Shown here: in pieces, positions 34,460-42,167 of the stretch
Position numbering within the stretch: position 1 is the first letter of the stretch
How the letters are laid out: the number at the start of each line of letters is the position of its first letter
From: Dongia_A sp035695765
GTDB lineage: Bacteria; Pseudomonadota; Alphaproteobacteria; Dongiales; Dongiaceae
Direction of reading: 5' to 3'
DNA: 64,000 nt
Assembly (NCBI GenBank): GCA_035695765.1
Contig: DASRRI010000028.1
Coordinates: 4,345-68,344, forward strand
The notes under the pieces: model-generated
What the model was told of the DNA's origin: nothing
The model's input: only the letters and a program-made list of their open reading frames with translations
The model's database searches: none
Position numbers and translations under genes: made by a program

Positions 34460-34896
34460 CACCGAAAATCCCGGTCCGAACCCATCCGCACCGGGCCGCG
34501 GCCTTCGTCGGCATTGGCGCGATCAATACCGCGATCGATATCAGTGCCTTTGCCTGCTTCTATCAGGTGGTCGGCCTCGACGTCATCTCGTCAAACGTGC
34601 TGGCTTTCTTGATCGCAGCGACAAACAGCTACACCATGAATTTCCTGATTACGTTTGCCGATCGGCACAGCAAGCGCGGCACACTCCGAAGTTTCGCGCG
34701 GTTTCTCTTCGTGGCCGTCATTTCCATGAGCGTCTCGACCGTCATCGTCTATCTCATATCCATGGTCACGCACCCCCTGATCGCAAAGCTGATCGCGACC
34801 GCCGCAAGCACGATGATCAACTACCTCGGTTCCTACTGGTTCGTTTTTTCCGGAGGAACCAGCGCCGAACCCCGCACGTCCGTGCCATCGGAGTAG
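34456..34896 (+). CDS. GtrA family membrane protein
   Basis: A 146-residue protein with four membrane segments: FVGIGAINTAIDISAFACFYQV, NVLAFLIAATNSYTMNFLITF, FLFVAVISMSVSTVIVYLIS and IATAASTMINYLGSYWFVF. These are standard GtrA features, including the NxxxxFxxN-like turn. GtrA is the proposed flippase of polyprenyl-phosphate sugar. The start overlaps the GtrB-like stop. Together with GtrB and the GT-C enzyme it forms a glycan-modification module. Confidence 0.9.
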   Translation: MTPKIPVRTHPHRAAAFVGIGAINTAIDISAFACFYQVVGLDVISSNVLAFLIAATNSYTMNFLITFADRHSKRGTLRSFARFLFVAVISMSVSTVIVYLISMVTHPLIAKLIATAASTMINYLGSYWFVFSGGTSAEPRTSVPSE

Positions 34897-34901
34897 GCGC
34901 C

Positions 34902-35624
34902 ATGGACGTCAAGGAGCAGGATATCCTCGGCGATCGCATCGAACAGCACTGGTACTACGTGTCCAAGAGCAACGCCTTGTTGCAGTTTCTCGATGGCTGC
35001 GCGGCGCGCGAGATTCTCGATATCGGAGCGGGCTCCGGCTTCTTTTCCAAGCGGCTGCTCAGTGCCGGGTTCTGCGAGCGCGCGATCTGCATCGATACGG
35101 CCTATGCGGCCGACCGGACCGAGCTGCATGGTGGAAAACAGGTCGACTTCGTGCGGCACACGGACCTCGTCACCCAGGACCTGCTCCTGATGATGGACGT
35201 TATCGAGCACGTCGATGACGACGTGGCATTCATCCGCGCCTACACCGACCGCATGCCGCAAGGCGCCCTGTTGCTGGTGAGCGTGCCGGCCTTTCAGGTT
35301 CTGTGGTCCGGGCACGACGTCTTCCTTGAGCACAAACGGCGCTACACTCTTGCGAGCCTGCATCGGACGATCGACAAAGCCGGGCTTGAGGTGATCCGCA
35401 GCCGGTACTTCTTTTCTGCTTTGCTGCCGGTGATCTGCGCAATGCGGCTGTGGGGACGGCTCAAGCTCAATTCGTCCGGCTTCACGCCGCACAGCGATCT
35501 GCGCCTGCATGCCCCATGGACCAATGCTCTGCTCACGGCGATCCATGAGCTGGAGCGTCGCACCGTGTTTCGCTGCAACCGATTGGCCGGGCTCACGGCA
35601 TTTTGCTTGGCCAAGAGGAAATGA
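34902..35624 (+). CDS. class I SAM-dependent methyltransferase
   Basis: A 240-residue methyltransferase with motif I ILDIGAGSGFFSKRLL (about residues 38-53), motif II-like LLLMMDVIEHVDDDVAFI and a post-domain HKRRYTLASLHRTIDKAG typical of bacterial glycan-cluster methyltransferases. It begins five bases after the GtrA stop, so it is the fourth cassette member and may methylate the lipid-linked or transferred glycan. The C terminus has a weakly hydrophobic stretch (FFSALLPVICAMRLWG). Confidence 0.82.
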   Translation: MDVKEQDILGDRIEQHWYYVSKSNALLQFLDGCAAREILDIGAGSGFFSKRLLSAGFCERAICIDTAYAADRTELHGGKQVDFVRHTDLVTQDLLLMMDVIEHVDDDVAFIRAYTDRMPQGALLLVSVPAFQVLWSGHDVFLEHKRRYTLASLHRTIDKAGLEVIRSRYFFSALLPVICAMRLWGRLKLNSSGFTPHSDLRLHAPWTNALLTAIHELERRTVFRCNRLAGLTAFCLAKRK

Positions 35625-35852
35625 CACGGAGGCTGCGAAAAGGGGCGGCGTCCTAATCGTGGCGGCGCCTGGAGCCGTCATAGCGGGTGATTTTACTCCG
35701 GCAGGCCTGCCAGCCGTAGGCCCTCCGCGAACCGGGCGTGGTCTTCAGGACGGCGGAAAGGATATCGCTGTTTGATATTCGATATCCGCGCACCTGGATC
35801 CATCTGTCGCATATGCGCCAGGATCCCACGGGCTTCTCCCAGGTTGCCGGCC

Positions 35853-35994
35853 AGCGCTCCACCGGCCGCAGCACGGGAGACAGAAACGTGCGCTCGCCCT
35901 CGAACACCTGGGTCATGTAAAGGCCGAGCGGCTTCACCAGCGCCACGACGACCACGCCGAACAGCGCGATCTGCAGCCATCCATTCCAGCTCAT
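35853..35994 (-). pseudogene. kdpA: kdpA 5' remnant (about 47 codons)
   Basis: The frame from 35994 begins MSWNGWLQIALFGVVVVALVKPLG, then VFEGERTFLSPVLRPVER. This is the start of KdpA, the potassium-channel subunit of the Kdp ATPase, which is normally about 560-600 residues. Similarity stops abruptly after LRPVER near 35853 and the frame runs on as unrelated sequence to 35653. The rest of kdpA and kdpBC are absent, so the operon is truncated. Confidence 0.85.
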
Positions 35995-36007
35995 GTCGGT
36001 CTTCCTG

Positions 36008-36094
36008 GAATTTTTCCGGCCAGATCAGCGCGTAGGTCATGTAGACCAGCAGGAACGCGGCCACGCCGGCGCCGAGGATCACATCGAGGTCCAT
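36008..36094 (-). pseudogene. kdpF: kdpF-like small membrane protein, stop codon lost
   Basis: MDLDVILGAGVAAFLLVYMTYALIWPEKF is a good KdpF-like sequence of 29 residues (stabilising subunit of the Kdp ATPase). In the usual layout a stop would follow EKF just before kdpA. Here the next codon is CAG and the frame stays open far past the kdpA start, suggesting a TAG-to-CAG loss. It sits directly upstream of the kdpA remnant. Confidence 0.7.
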
Positions 36095-36099
36095 GGCCG

Positions 36100-36183
36100 T
36101 CACACGTTGGCGCAGGCGCGCGCATAGATGAGCGCGCCGAGAAACAGGGCCGCGCCCAGGATCACAAAGACGACGTCAAGCAT
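36100..36183 (-). CDS. 27-aa membrane peptide heading the kdp remnant
   Basis: ATG at 36183 opens a 27-codon frame, MLDVVFVILGAALFLGALIY followed by ARACANV, a single membrane helix. Small one-helix proteins of this kind precede kdpF in some alphaproteobacterial kdp operons. It survives with the truncated operon and may be non-functional. Confidence 0.55.
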   Translation of the reverse strand: MLDVVFVILGAALFLGALIYARACANV

Positions 36184-36315
36184 GGGTCTCATCCTGATCG
36201 TTCCAGACATGGCAACGAAGATGAGCCCCGAGCCCGTAAAGCCGCGAGACGGATTTGCCCGCGGGCGCATAAAGGGCGCATAAAGATTCCGCGATGGGCA
36301 CCCAGGACGTCTTGT

Positions 36316-36720
36316 CTAGGCGGCGGCGATCGCCTCGATCTCGACCAGCCACTCGGGCGCGGCCAGGCCCTGGACGATGATTGTGGTCGAGGCCGGGGCG
36401 ACCTTCGGCAGGCGTCGCCTGCGGGCCTCGTAAAGATCGGCGAGCGGCCTCTGCCCCACCACGTAGCAGGTGAGCTTGACGATATTCTCCGGGCCCATCG
36501 CGGCGGCGTTCAGCACGGCCAGCAGGTTCATGAGGGCCTGATCGCATTGCTCGGCGAAATCCGGGCTGGTGCTGCCGTCGGGACGAATGCCGACTTGGCC
36601 GGATGCGTGCAGCACGCGCTGATTTGCGGCAATCTCCGCACCGTCGGCGTAGATGTCGCGCGCGCCGGTCATGGCCGGGTTGGTATGGTAGCGCGTGATG
36701 GATTTGACAGTCATGGGCAT
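36316..36720 (-). CDS. RidA family protein
   Basis: A 134-residue RidA/YjgF-like protein: LHASGQVGIRPDGSTSPDFAEQCDQALMNLLAVLNAAAMGPENIVKLTCYVV, then a C-terminal APASTTIIVQGLAAPEWLVEIEAIA. The IEAIA end matches the family. RidA proteins hydrolyse reactive enamines and imines; catalytic Arg is replaced in some subfamilies, and the expected Arg here is not obvious (VQGLAAPEWLVEIE), so the exact activity is uncertain. The start at 36720 has GAGAGGA upstream. Confidence 0.87.
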   Translation of the reverse strand: MPMTVKSITRYHTNPAMTGARDIYADGAEIAANQRVLHASGQVGIRPDGSTSPDFAEQCDQALMNLLAVLNAAAMGPENIVKLTCYVVGQRPLADLYEARRRRLPKVAPASTTIIVQGLAAPEWLVEIEAIAAA

Positions 36721-36863
36721 GTGGACATCCTCTCGCGAATTCCGCTGACCTTGTTGGCCGTCTCCGCGCAATTCTATCCGTTCGTGCTGTGCGCGGTGGT
36801 TGCCGCGCTCCGGTCCCATCTTGTCTGCTAACATGCCGCCCGTCACCCAATGCCGAGGACGCC

Positions 36864-37634
36864 ATGCCGACCTGGGACCCGGGCCAATACCTGAAGTTCT
36901 CCGATCACCGGCTGCGGCCAGCGCTCGACCTGATGGCGCAGATCCCGCTCGAGAGCCCGCGCACGATCTACGACCTCGGCTGCGGGCCGGGCAACATCAC
37001 GCGCCTGCTGGCGGAGCGCTGGCCCAATGCGGCCGTGACCGGGATCGATTCATCGCCTGACATGCTAGTGAAGGCGCGGAACGAGGCGCCGGCCGTCACA
37101 TTCGACCAGGCCGACATCGGCAGCTGGTCGCCGCCGGCGCCGGCCGATCTCCTCTACACCAACGCAACCTTGCACTGGCTCGACGATCACGCAGTACTGT
37201 TGCCGCGTTTTGCGTCGCACCTTGCGCCGGGTGGCGTGCTCGCGATCCAGATGCCGAGCAACAGCCATTCGCCATCGCATATCCTGATGGATGAAGCCGC
37301 AGCCAGCGGGCCATGGCGCGCAAGGCTCTCGGAGATACGCCCGATCTATCGCTCGATCGAGACACCGGATGCCTATTACCGGATCCTCAGTCCCCTCCTG
37401 CGCCGGATCGATATCTGGCAGACCGATTATCTCCATGTGCTGGAGGGTGATAATCCGGTGGTCGAATGGACCAGGGGGACGGCCCTGCGCCCCTATCTCG
37501 ACGCGCTTGATGAACCGGAGCGCGGCGCCTTCCTCGCCGCCTACAGCGCGCGCATCGCCGCTGCCTATCCGAACCAGCCGGATGGCCGCACCCTGTTGCC
37601 GTTTCGCCGCATTTTCCTGCTCGCGCGCGCATGA
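36864..37634 (+). CDS. tam: trans-aconitate 2-methyltransferase-like enzyme
   Basis: A 256-residue SAM-dependent methyltransferase. It begins MPTWDPGQYLKFSDHRLRPALDL, the typical Tam N terminus, with motif I YDLGCGPGNITRLLAERW, then GIDSSPDML and LLYTNATLHWLDDH. Tam methylates trans-aconitate, an inhibitor of the TCA cycle. Length agrees with E. coli Tam. The stop overlaps the next start as ATGATG. Confidence 0.9.
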   Translation: MPTWDPGQYLKFSDHRLRPALDLMAQIPLESPRTIYDLGCGPGNITRLLAERWPNAAVTGIDSSPDMLVKARNEAPAVTFDQADIGSWSPPAPADLLYTNATLHWLDDHAVLLPRFASHLAPGGVLAIQMPSNSHSPSHILMDEAAASGPWRARLSEIRPIYRSIETPDAYYRILSPLLRRIDIWQTDYLHVLEGDNPVVEWTRGTALRPYLDALDEPERGAFLAAYSARIAAAYPNQPDGRTLLPFRRIFLLARA

Positions 37635-37828
37635 TGCGCTATAATAGCCGGATGCGGAGAGGCGACGTGCGCCATCTGATCGCGAGCGCGGCATTGCTGC
37701 TGCTCGCCGGCTGCCAGTCTTGGGATTGGCGCGCGAGCGGGCGCAGCCTGCTGGAATCAGCCTGCAACAGTGTCGGCAACTGCGCCGTCTCCTGCGCCGG
37801 CAATGCGACGGAAGGCTGGTGCCAGTAG
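37631..37828 (+). CDS. small lipoprotein (65 aa)
   Basis: A 65-residue protein with lipobox LLLLAGC (the Cys near residue 28) and a mature region of 37 residues containing four more Cys (SACNSVGNC, VSCAGN, GWCQ). It overlaps the tam stop. No domain is recognised. The Cys spacing suggests two disulfides in the periplasm. Confidence 0.6.
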   Translation: MMRYNSRMRRGDVRHLIASAALLLLAGCQSWDWRASGRSLLESACNSVGNCAVSCAGNATEGWCQ

Positions 37829-37951
37829 GCGCGGCGCGCGCGATCCATGATTTCTTTTCCGGCATGCAACAAATGCCCAGGTTCTGACGTTCGCTCAGAA
37901 GCTTCACTCTCGCCGCATGGCGGTCTGTCGCCGAAGAGATGGGAGGATCTC

Positions 37952-38422
37952 ATGGAACATAAGAACCTGGACAAGATCCGCGATGTCGCGGAAATCCTAC
38001 CGAACTGGCTGAACCCTCGCCCGCTGTCCAAGTCCGAGCGGCTCGAATGCTGGGCCGAGGCGCTGGAGCGCGAAGGCGGACGGCAGCTCAACACGCTATT
38101 TCAGGTCGAATACGCACCGGCGACCAGGCGGGCCACCGTGCGTGCCGATGATTCGCTGCTGACCGTCGCCTACAACGATCCGCGCCTGCGGGCGGAAGGC
38201 CTCGGCGGCGACACCATGGGCGACGCCGTTACGTTCTTCGGCATCAGCGAGCGGCAGATGCACGATATCGTCTGCTTCTGCCATCACGGACCGACCATCG
38301 CAGCCAATACCGCCGCCGCGCAGATTCGCGCCGCCGCTGCGCGCCCGCGCTATGACGCGCGGCCCGTCCTCATCGGCGCCTTCGTAGCGAGCTCGATCGT
38401 CGCCGGCCTGCTCTTGATGTAG
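37952..38422 (+). CDS. hypothetical protein with C-terminal membrane helix
   Basis: A 156-residue protein from ATG 37952, preceded by GGGAGGA. It has no signal peptide. The N-terminal part carries NLDKIRDVAEILPNWLNPRPLSKSERLECWAEALEREG, a middle region ends in MHDIVCFCHHGPTIAANTAAAQIRAAA, and the end is a single membrane segment (VLIGAFVASSIVAGLLLM). The longer frame upstream lacks a good ribosome-binding site. Not recognised. Confidence 0.65.
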   Translation: MEHKNLDKIRDVAEILPNWLNPRPLSKSERLECWAEALEREGGRQLNTLFQVEYAPATRRATVRADDSLLTVAYNDPRLRAEGLGGDTMGDAVTFFGISERQMHDIVCFCHHGPTIAANTAAAQIRAAAARPRYDARPVLIGAFVASSIVAGLLLM

Positions 38423-38863
38423 GCGGACGGCAGCGGGCATCGTCCAGCCATCGCAAGGATGGCGTTATGTTCGCGATAAACCTTCGCGCATGCGCGCGAG
38501 GGGGAGGGAACATTGACCTGCATTGAGCCGACCGTCATGCACGAGGGCTCCTCGTGGATCACTGAGCTTTAGTTTCTTCGCCGGATGGCTGCGTCAAACC
38601 CGTGACCAGCAAGAGCCCTCCTTCGTCCATCAGTCATGCATCAGGATGGGTCGCTATTCTGACGGATCTGGACAGACGTCGAATGCGCACGCGTATGTGC
38701 CGCCCGCATCTCTCTGTCATCGCCGCCGCGTCATCGAAATGCACGGCGAAGCGACCACCAGAACGCTGGCTCTCAATTCAATGCAGACGTGTGTCCATGG
38801 CACGATGCGGCGCGACATCGTGCCAAGCGCGGGACATTGGGACGCAAAACGAGGAGACGACAC
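38423..38863. other. 441-bp gap; no gene supported
   Basis: Two overlapping frames are open, but neither has a convincing start, ribosome-binding site or protein-like composition. The last 40 bases carry the leader of the next gene. Confidence 0.45.
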
Positions 38864-39169
38864 ATGAAGACCCCCATTCTTTTCCTATTGACTGGATGTT
38901 CCTTGCTGGCGCTGCCCAGCGTGGCCTATGCAGCAGATCACGCCTTGACGGCCATATCGGCCGGCGGCCTCACCGAGGAAAGCCAGCCGTTCCAGAATGG
39001 GACAAACAACCCCGGCCGATCCAGCGAGGATGTCGTAGGCCAGGGCAGCCCCCTGGCGGGCGAGGATTCCACCACGCCGGCAACCGACCAGCCGAATCAC
39101 GGCAAGGAGAAGACGCCGCCGCCGGTATCCGACGGCAAGACGTCACCGTCGGCCCATTCGGTTCACTAG
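38864..39169 (+). CDS. small secreted protein, Ser/Pro/Gly-rich
   Basis: A 101-residue protein with a signal peptide (ILFLLTGCSLLALPSVAYA, cleavage before ADHALT). The mature part is low-complexity and polar (GGLTEESQPFQNGTNNPG, DSTTPATDQPNHGKEK). GAGGAGACGACAC precedes the start. No domain recognised; it resembles short disordered exported proteins. It overlaps the end of the next, minus-strand gene fragment by four bases. Confidence 0.65.
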   Translation: MKTPILFLLTGCSLLALPSVAYAADHALTAISAGGLTEESQPFQNGTNNPGRSSEDVVGQGSPLAGEDSTTPATDQPNHGKEKTPPPVSDGKTSPSAHSVH

Positions 39170-39744
39170 AACCACAGCTCCTTGCGATCGAGCGGCACCC
39201 AAGCCGGCAGGAACGGGTTGTCGAGCGTGATGGCGGTCCGCTGATCGAGGTTCAATTCGGCGATAGTCTTGCCGAAATGCTTGTCGAACAGCCTGTCGAG
39301 GCTGCCGTCGGCGATCATCTTTTCGAGGCCGGCCTTGATGCGCGCGGCGAGGCGAGGCTGTGATTTGCTGACATAGAAGAATTGGGCGTAACGGTATTTG
39401 ATCAGCAGCTTGTCCGCGATCACCAGGTCCGGATAGACGTCATGTAACATCACCAGTTCCTGCGGCGCTTCGATCACGCCGCGCGGGAACAGGTCGAACC
39501 GCCCGCCGGCGAGCATCTTGAACAGGGACTCGTATTTCGCCGCGGTCTCCATCGCCACGCCGTTGTGCATGAAGATCCGCACGTCGCCCCAGCCGGTGCC
39601 GCGTCCAACAATGAAGTGGCGCAGCTTGTCCAGGCTGTCGATGCCCGCGATCTCCGCCCCACGCCCTTTGGTGGCCATCGCAACGCGGTAGCCGATCAGC
39701 CCCTTGTCGATCGGATAAGGCACCGGAATGGTATTCTCCGGCAT
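39166..39744 (-). pseudogene. solute-binding-protein family 3-like gene, 3' part
   Basis: The frame encodes the C-terminal two-thirds (192 codons) of a periplasmic solute-binding-like protein: GLIGYRVAMATKG, VGRGTGWGDVRIF, YESLFKMLAGGRFDLFPRG, YAQFFYVSKSQPRLAARIKAGLEKMIADGSLDRLFDKHFG. The missing N terminus with signal peptide is at 42185-42489. Deleting 39745-42184 plus one AT joins them in frame as TG-MPENTIPV, so an insertion split one gene. Confidence 0.85.
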
Positions 39745-39761
39745 TAGGTAGCAAACGCACC
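39738..39761 (+). repeat. left terminal inverted repeat with target half-palindrome
   Basis: CCGGCATTAGGTAGCAAACG continues to CACC at 39761. It is the exact reverse complement of 42168-42191. The element's own part begins with TAGGTAGC at 39745. Hairpins lie just inside: ACGCAC-CCA-GTGCGT and TGCCTAG-N5-CTAGGCA (39781-39799). Confidence 0.9.
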
Positions 39762-39849
39762 CAGTGCGTGTTGCGCCTAGTGCCTAGGAGTTCTAGGCAA
39801 TGGCGTTAACTATTGCAGCTTGTGCGAGTCGGCGGGATACATTCACCCG

Positions 39850-40581
39850 ATGCTCCGCGCGCTTCGCCTCGTCTGGCACTACTGGGAGCGGGTCTTTAGG
39901 CTCGCTGCGAAAGCGACATGCCACACGCTTTGGCTGGATTCGCCCGGGCGCGTGATGGTCATTGTCTTGGTGGCGGCGATCTACGGCCTGCTTGTCTGGA
40001 AATTTGTAGGGAAAGACGCTGCGCAATCAGAGATGGTCAGCCAGATGCTTGCTTGGCTGTCCCCCTTGTTTGCTTTTCCTGCTGTCTTCCTCTGGAACCT
40101 GGTTTTTGTCCCCGCCAAGGTCCAAATGGAAAGCCAAGGGAAGATCACTGAGTTAAGCAAGACATTGCAGGAAAGGACGATGAGCAGGGGCACCGCACTT
40201 GCCCTAAGCGAGTTTTGGCGGCGTGGCATGGAAATGCTTGGAAGGGATGTGCATCCTCGGGATGAAGCCGATTGGGTTAGAGAGACCCAGCGGTGGGAAC
40301 GGATCACGATGGAGTATCTAGCGAACTACTACACTTGGCAGGAAGCCAACTACTTTCAGACCGTTCGCTTCCGCGTTCCCCATAACCCGATCCACACACA
40401 GGGATACAACAAGGCGGCGGCAGGCCTTGATGCCAGACTCGGGCATTTAAGGTCAGTCCTGGACGCGAACCGCACCGATTGGTCGACAATCACAGCGGAA
40501 GAACGAAAACGCTTGGATCGGCACCTAGCGGCTTTCGAGGCGGAGACTTTCGCATCCGATGGCCTCAAGGCATTGGATTAG
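39850..40581 (+). CDS. hypothetical membrane-anchored protein carried by the element
   Basis: A 243-residue protein (ATG 39850; a TTG at 39820 is possible). Two membrane segments near the N terminus (VMVIVLVAAIYGLLVW and LSPLFAFPAVFLWNLVFV) are followed by a soluble, charged helical region (RGTALALSEFWRRGMEMLGRDVHPRDEADWVRE, ITAEERKRLDRHLAAFEAE). I do not recognise the family. Codon usage is less GC-biased than that of neighbouring genes, consistent with horizontal arrival. Confidence 0.65.
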   Translation: MLRALRLVWHYWERVFRLAAKATCHTLWLDSPGRVMVIVLVAAIYGLLVWKFVGKDAAQSEMVSQMLAWLSPLFAFPAVFLWNLVFVPAKVQMESQGKITELSKTLQERTMSRGTALALSEFWRRGMEMLGRDVHPRDEADWVRETQRWERITMEYLANYYTWQEANYFQTVRFRVPHNPIHTQGYNKAAAGLDARLGHLRSVLDANRTDWSTITAEERKRLDRHLAAFEAETFASDGLKALD

Positions 40582-40649
40582 GAAAACCGCCGTGAAGCCG
40601 GCTCTAGCGATCTTGTTGCGGATATGGTTTCTTTCACCCCGATCTCCGC

Positions 40650-41129
40650 CAGCTTCTCGACGAGAACCAGACGGGCAAGCGCCGCGCAGTGGTAGTTATG
40701 CGCGAACGCCAGGGCCATACACTGCCCTTTGTGTTCCGCCAGAAAGATGACCCAGTGCCGACAATCGCCGCGATGACATCACATGATACCATCATCCATG
40801 CGGACGAAGCCTCGCATTGGGATCGTCTGCACGCCAAGTTTGACACGCGCCGCATCAATCACAGTGAAGCCTACTCGCACGATGGCGCTTGCACGAATAT
40901 GGCAGAGAGTTTCTTTAGCCGCCTGCGCCGCGCTGAGATCGGAACGCACCACCACATTGCCGGCCCTTATCTGAACGCCTACGCGAACGAAATGGCGTGG
41001 CGCGAAGATCAGCGGCGGCAGTCAAACGGCTCGCAGTTCACGATGATGATCGCCGCCGCCACGGGGCACCCGGTCAGCCGCCAGCGGAAAGGCTACTGGC
41101 AGCGAGCTGAATCTACATCTTGTGGATAA
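40650..41129 (+). pseudogene. ISXO2-like (IS1595 family) transposase, 3' fragment
   Basis: About 160 codons from LDENQTGKRRAVVVMRERQG through HADEASHWDRLHAKF, NHSEAY, GACTNMAESFFSRLRRAEIG, HHHIAGPYLNAYANEMAWRED to PVSRQRKGYWQR. This is the C-terminal part of the DDE domain of IS1595-family transposases, with the second Asp and the Glu region preserved. The N-terminal zinc ribbon and first Asp are missing, so it is inactive. Confidence 0.88.
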
Positions 41130-41257
41130 CGCTATATCTTGGTGTTTCTACGAAATGTTCCCATAGGGGATGTTGTAGACAGCCTTTAATCCTGCCATAA
41201 TGTAGAGGCCAATAAGGCAAGAAGCCCAGCTTAGTGAGGGCTGAGCTTCTATATGTG

Positions 41258-41331
41258 GTGTGCGTAGTTTAACGGCAGAATGTCCGCCTAGTGATCGGAA
41301 GGTGTCGGTTCGATTCCGATCGTATACCCCA
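41258..41331 (+). tRNA. tRNA-like gene with encoded CCA, isotype uncertain
   Basis: A complete cloverleaf can be drawn: acceptor GTGTGCG/CGTATAC (two G-T pairs), D-stem GTTT/GAAT with loop AACGGCA, anticodon stem TCCGC/TCGGA (last pair mismatched) with loop CTAGTGA, T-arm GTCGG-TTCGATT-CCGAT, discriminator C and encoded CCA. T8, A14, GG in the D-loop, T33 and TTCGA are all in place. The anticodon reads AGT by standard numbering. G at -1 facing C73 is a tRNA-His hallmark, and GTG overlaps the loop, so it may be a drifted tRNA-His. Confidence 0.7.
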
Positions 41332-41340
41332 GCAAACTCC

Positions 41341-41368
41341 GGGCGACCTTCGGGTCGCCCTTTTCTTT
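41341..41368 (+). terminator. intrinsic terminator after the tRNA-like gene
   Basis: GGGCGACC-TTCG-GGTCGCCC followed by TTTTCTTT, a classic strong terminator starting nine bases after the encoded CCA. A second small hairpin GCAACAA-CATC-TTGTTGC follows at 41369-41386. Confidence 0.9.
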
Positions 41369-41477
41369 GCAACAACATCTTGTTGCAGCAGGTGGGAAAC
41401 GTCAAGCATTTTGTGGCCGCTTTTAATTAGCTAACTAGCTGATTGCAAGACGCTCTAAAACCGCGTTTGTTAATAAC

Positions 41478-41681
41478 ATGCAAGGTAAGCGCGGGCGTCC
41501 AAAGGATGAAGACCCTGGTCGGAAGGTAGAGCCAACGCTGCCCGCCGACGCTTATTCATGCCTTGAGCAGCTTGCCAAAATGAACAGGTTTGGAAGTACG
41601 CCCGCTGCGGTTGCGCGGTATCTTATTTTGAGAGAGATAGACGACCTAACTCGCGCCGGCGTTCTGCCGAAGAGCGCTTAG
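41478..41681 (+). CDS. small ribbon-helix-helix-like protein
   Basis: A 67-residue basic protein: MQGKRGRPKDEDPGRK, then VEPTLPADAYSCLEQLAKMNRFGSTPAAVARYLILREIDDL. The strand-helix-helix pattern resembles small RHH DNA-binding proteins or their phage relatives. Gene start ATG 41478 follows an AT-rich stretch. Its stop overlaps by four bases the end of the next, oppositely transcribed gene. Confidence 0.6.
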   Translation: MQGKRGRPKDEDPGRKVEPTLPADAYSCLEQLAKMNRFGSTPAAVARYLILREIDDLTRAGVLPKSA

Positions 41682-42103
41682 GGAATCTCCCAGTCTACGG
41701 TCTTGCCTGGCCCAGATGCGTTCCGCACGATGCCTCGGCTCCGATTGTGCCGCAGGCAAGCGCCGATCCGCTTCTTGATGGTGTTGACCAAGTGCTTGTC
41801 CGCTGTGTTGAGCGACCGCTCCGCCATGACGCGCAGCGCGATGTCACGTGACACCATAGGCCGCTTCTCTGTCCGCAGGATCGTCATGACTGCCCGCGCC
41901 ACCTCACCTCTGTAGCCAGCATGGCGCGGCGGCAGTTGCTTGGAGCGGACTTCGTCTAGGTCAATGTCGGGCTGGAATGTGCGGATCATGATACCGAGCG
42001 CGTCTAGCTCTATCAGGATTTGGCGGACGCGCATTTGCAGCGCCTCAGCTTCGCCGGCCATCTCGGACCGCTTGGCGATCAGTGCAGGGAGAACGTTTGT
42101 CAT
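41678..42103 (-). CDS. hypothetical protein with C-terminal winged-helix-like domain
   Basis: A 141-residue protein next to the right end of the element. The N-terminal half is a probable coiled helix pair (RSEMAGEAEALQMRVRQILIELDALGIMI), then PPRHAGYRGEVARAVMTILR, VSRDIALRVMAERSLN and VNTIKKRIGACLRHNRSRGIV look like a winged helix. Similar orphan proteins are scattered in alphaproteobacterial genomes, to my recollection near mobile DNA. Its position 64 bases inside the right repeat, reading inward, is where an element-mobility or control gene might lie. Confidence 0.6.
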   Translation of the reverse strand: MTNVLPALIAKRSEMAGEAEALQMRVRQILIELDALGIMIRTFQPDIDLDEVRSKQLPPRHAGYRGEVARAVMTILRTEKRPMVSRDIALRVMAERSLNTADKHLVNTIKKRIGACLRHNRSRGIVRNASGPGKTVDWEIP

Positions 42104-42167
42104 GGGAAGCCTCGCTAGTTGTGTCGCAAGGCTATGTCTCGCCAGCTTGAAAGTCAGGATGGCGCGT

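Noticed and set aside
35653..35852. Continuation of kdpA past LRPVER as a functional protein
   Set aside because: The residues after the breakpoint show no KdpA similarity and no membrane pattern.
38423..38863. Possible gene at 38602-39363
   Set aside because: The frame has no good start, runs through the leader and coding region of a secreted-protein gene in another frame, and then overlaps the solute-binding fragment.
41478..42103. Type II toxin-antitoxin pair formed by the two small element genes
   Set aside because: They are convergent rather than in one operon, and neither resembles a known toxin.
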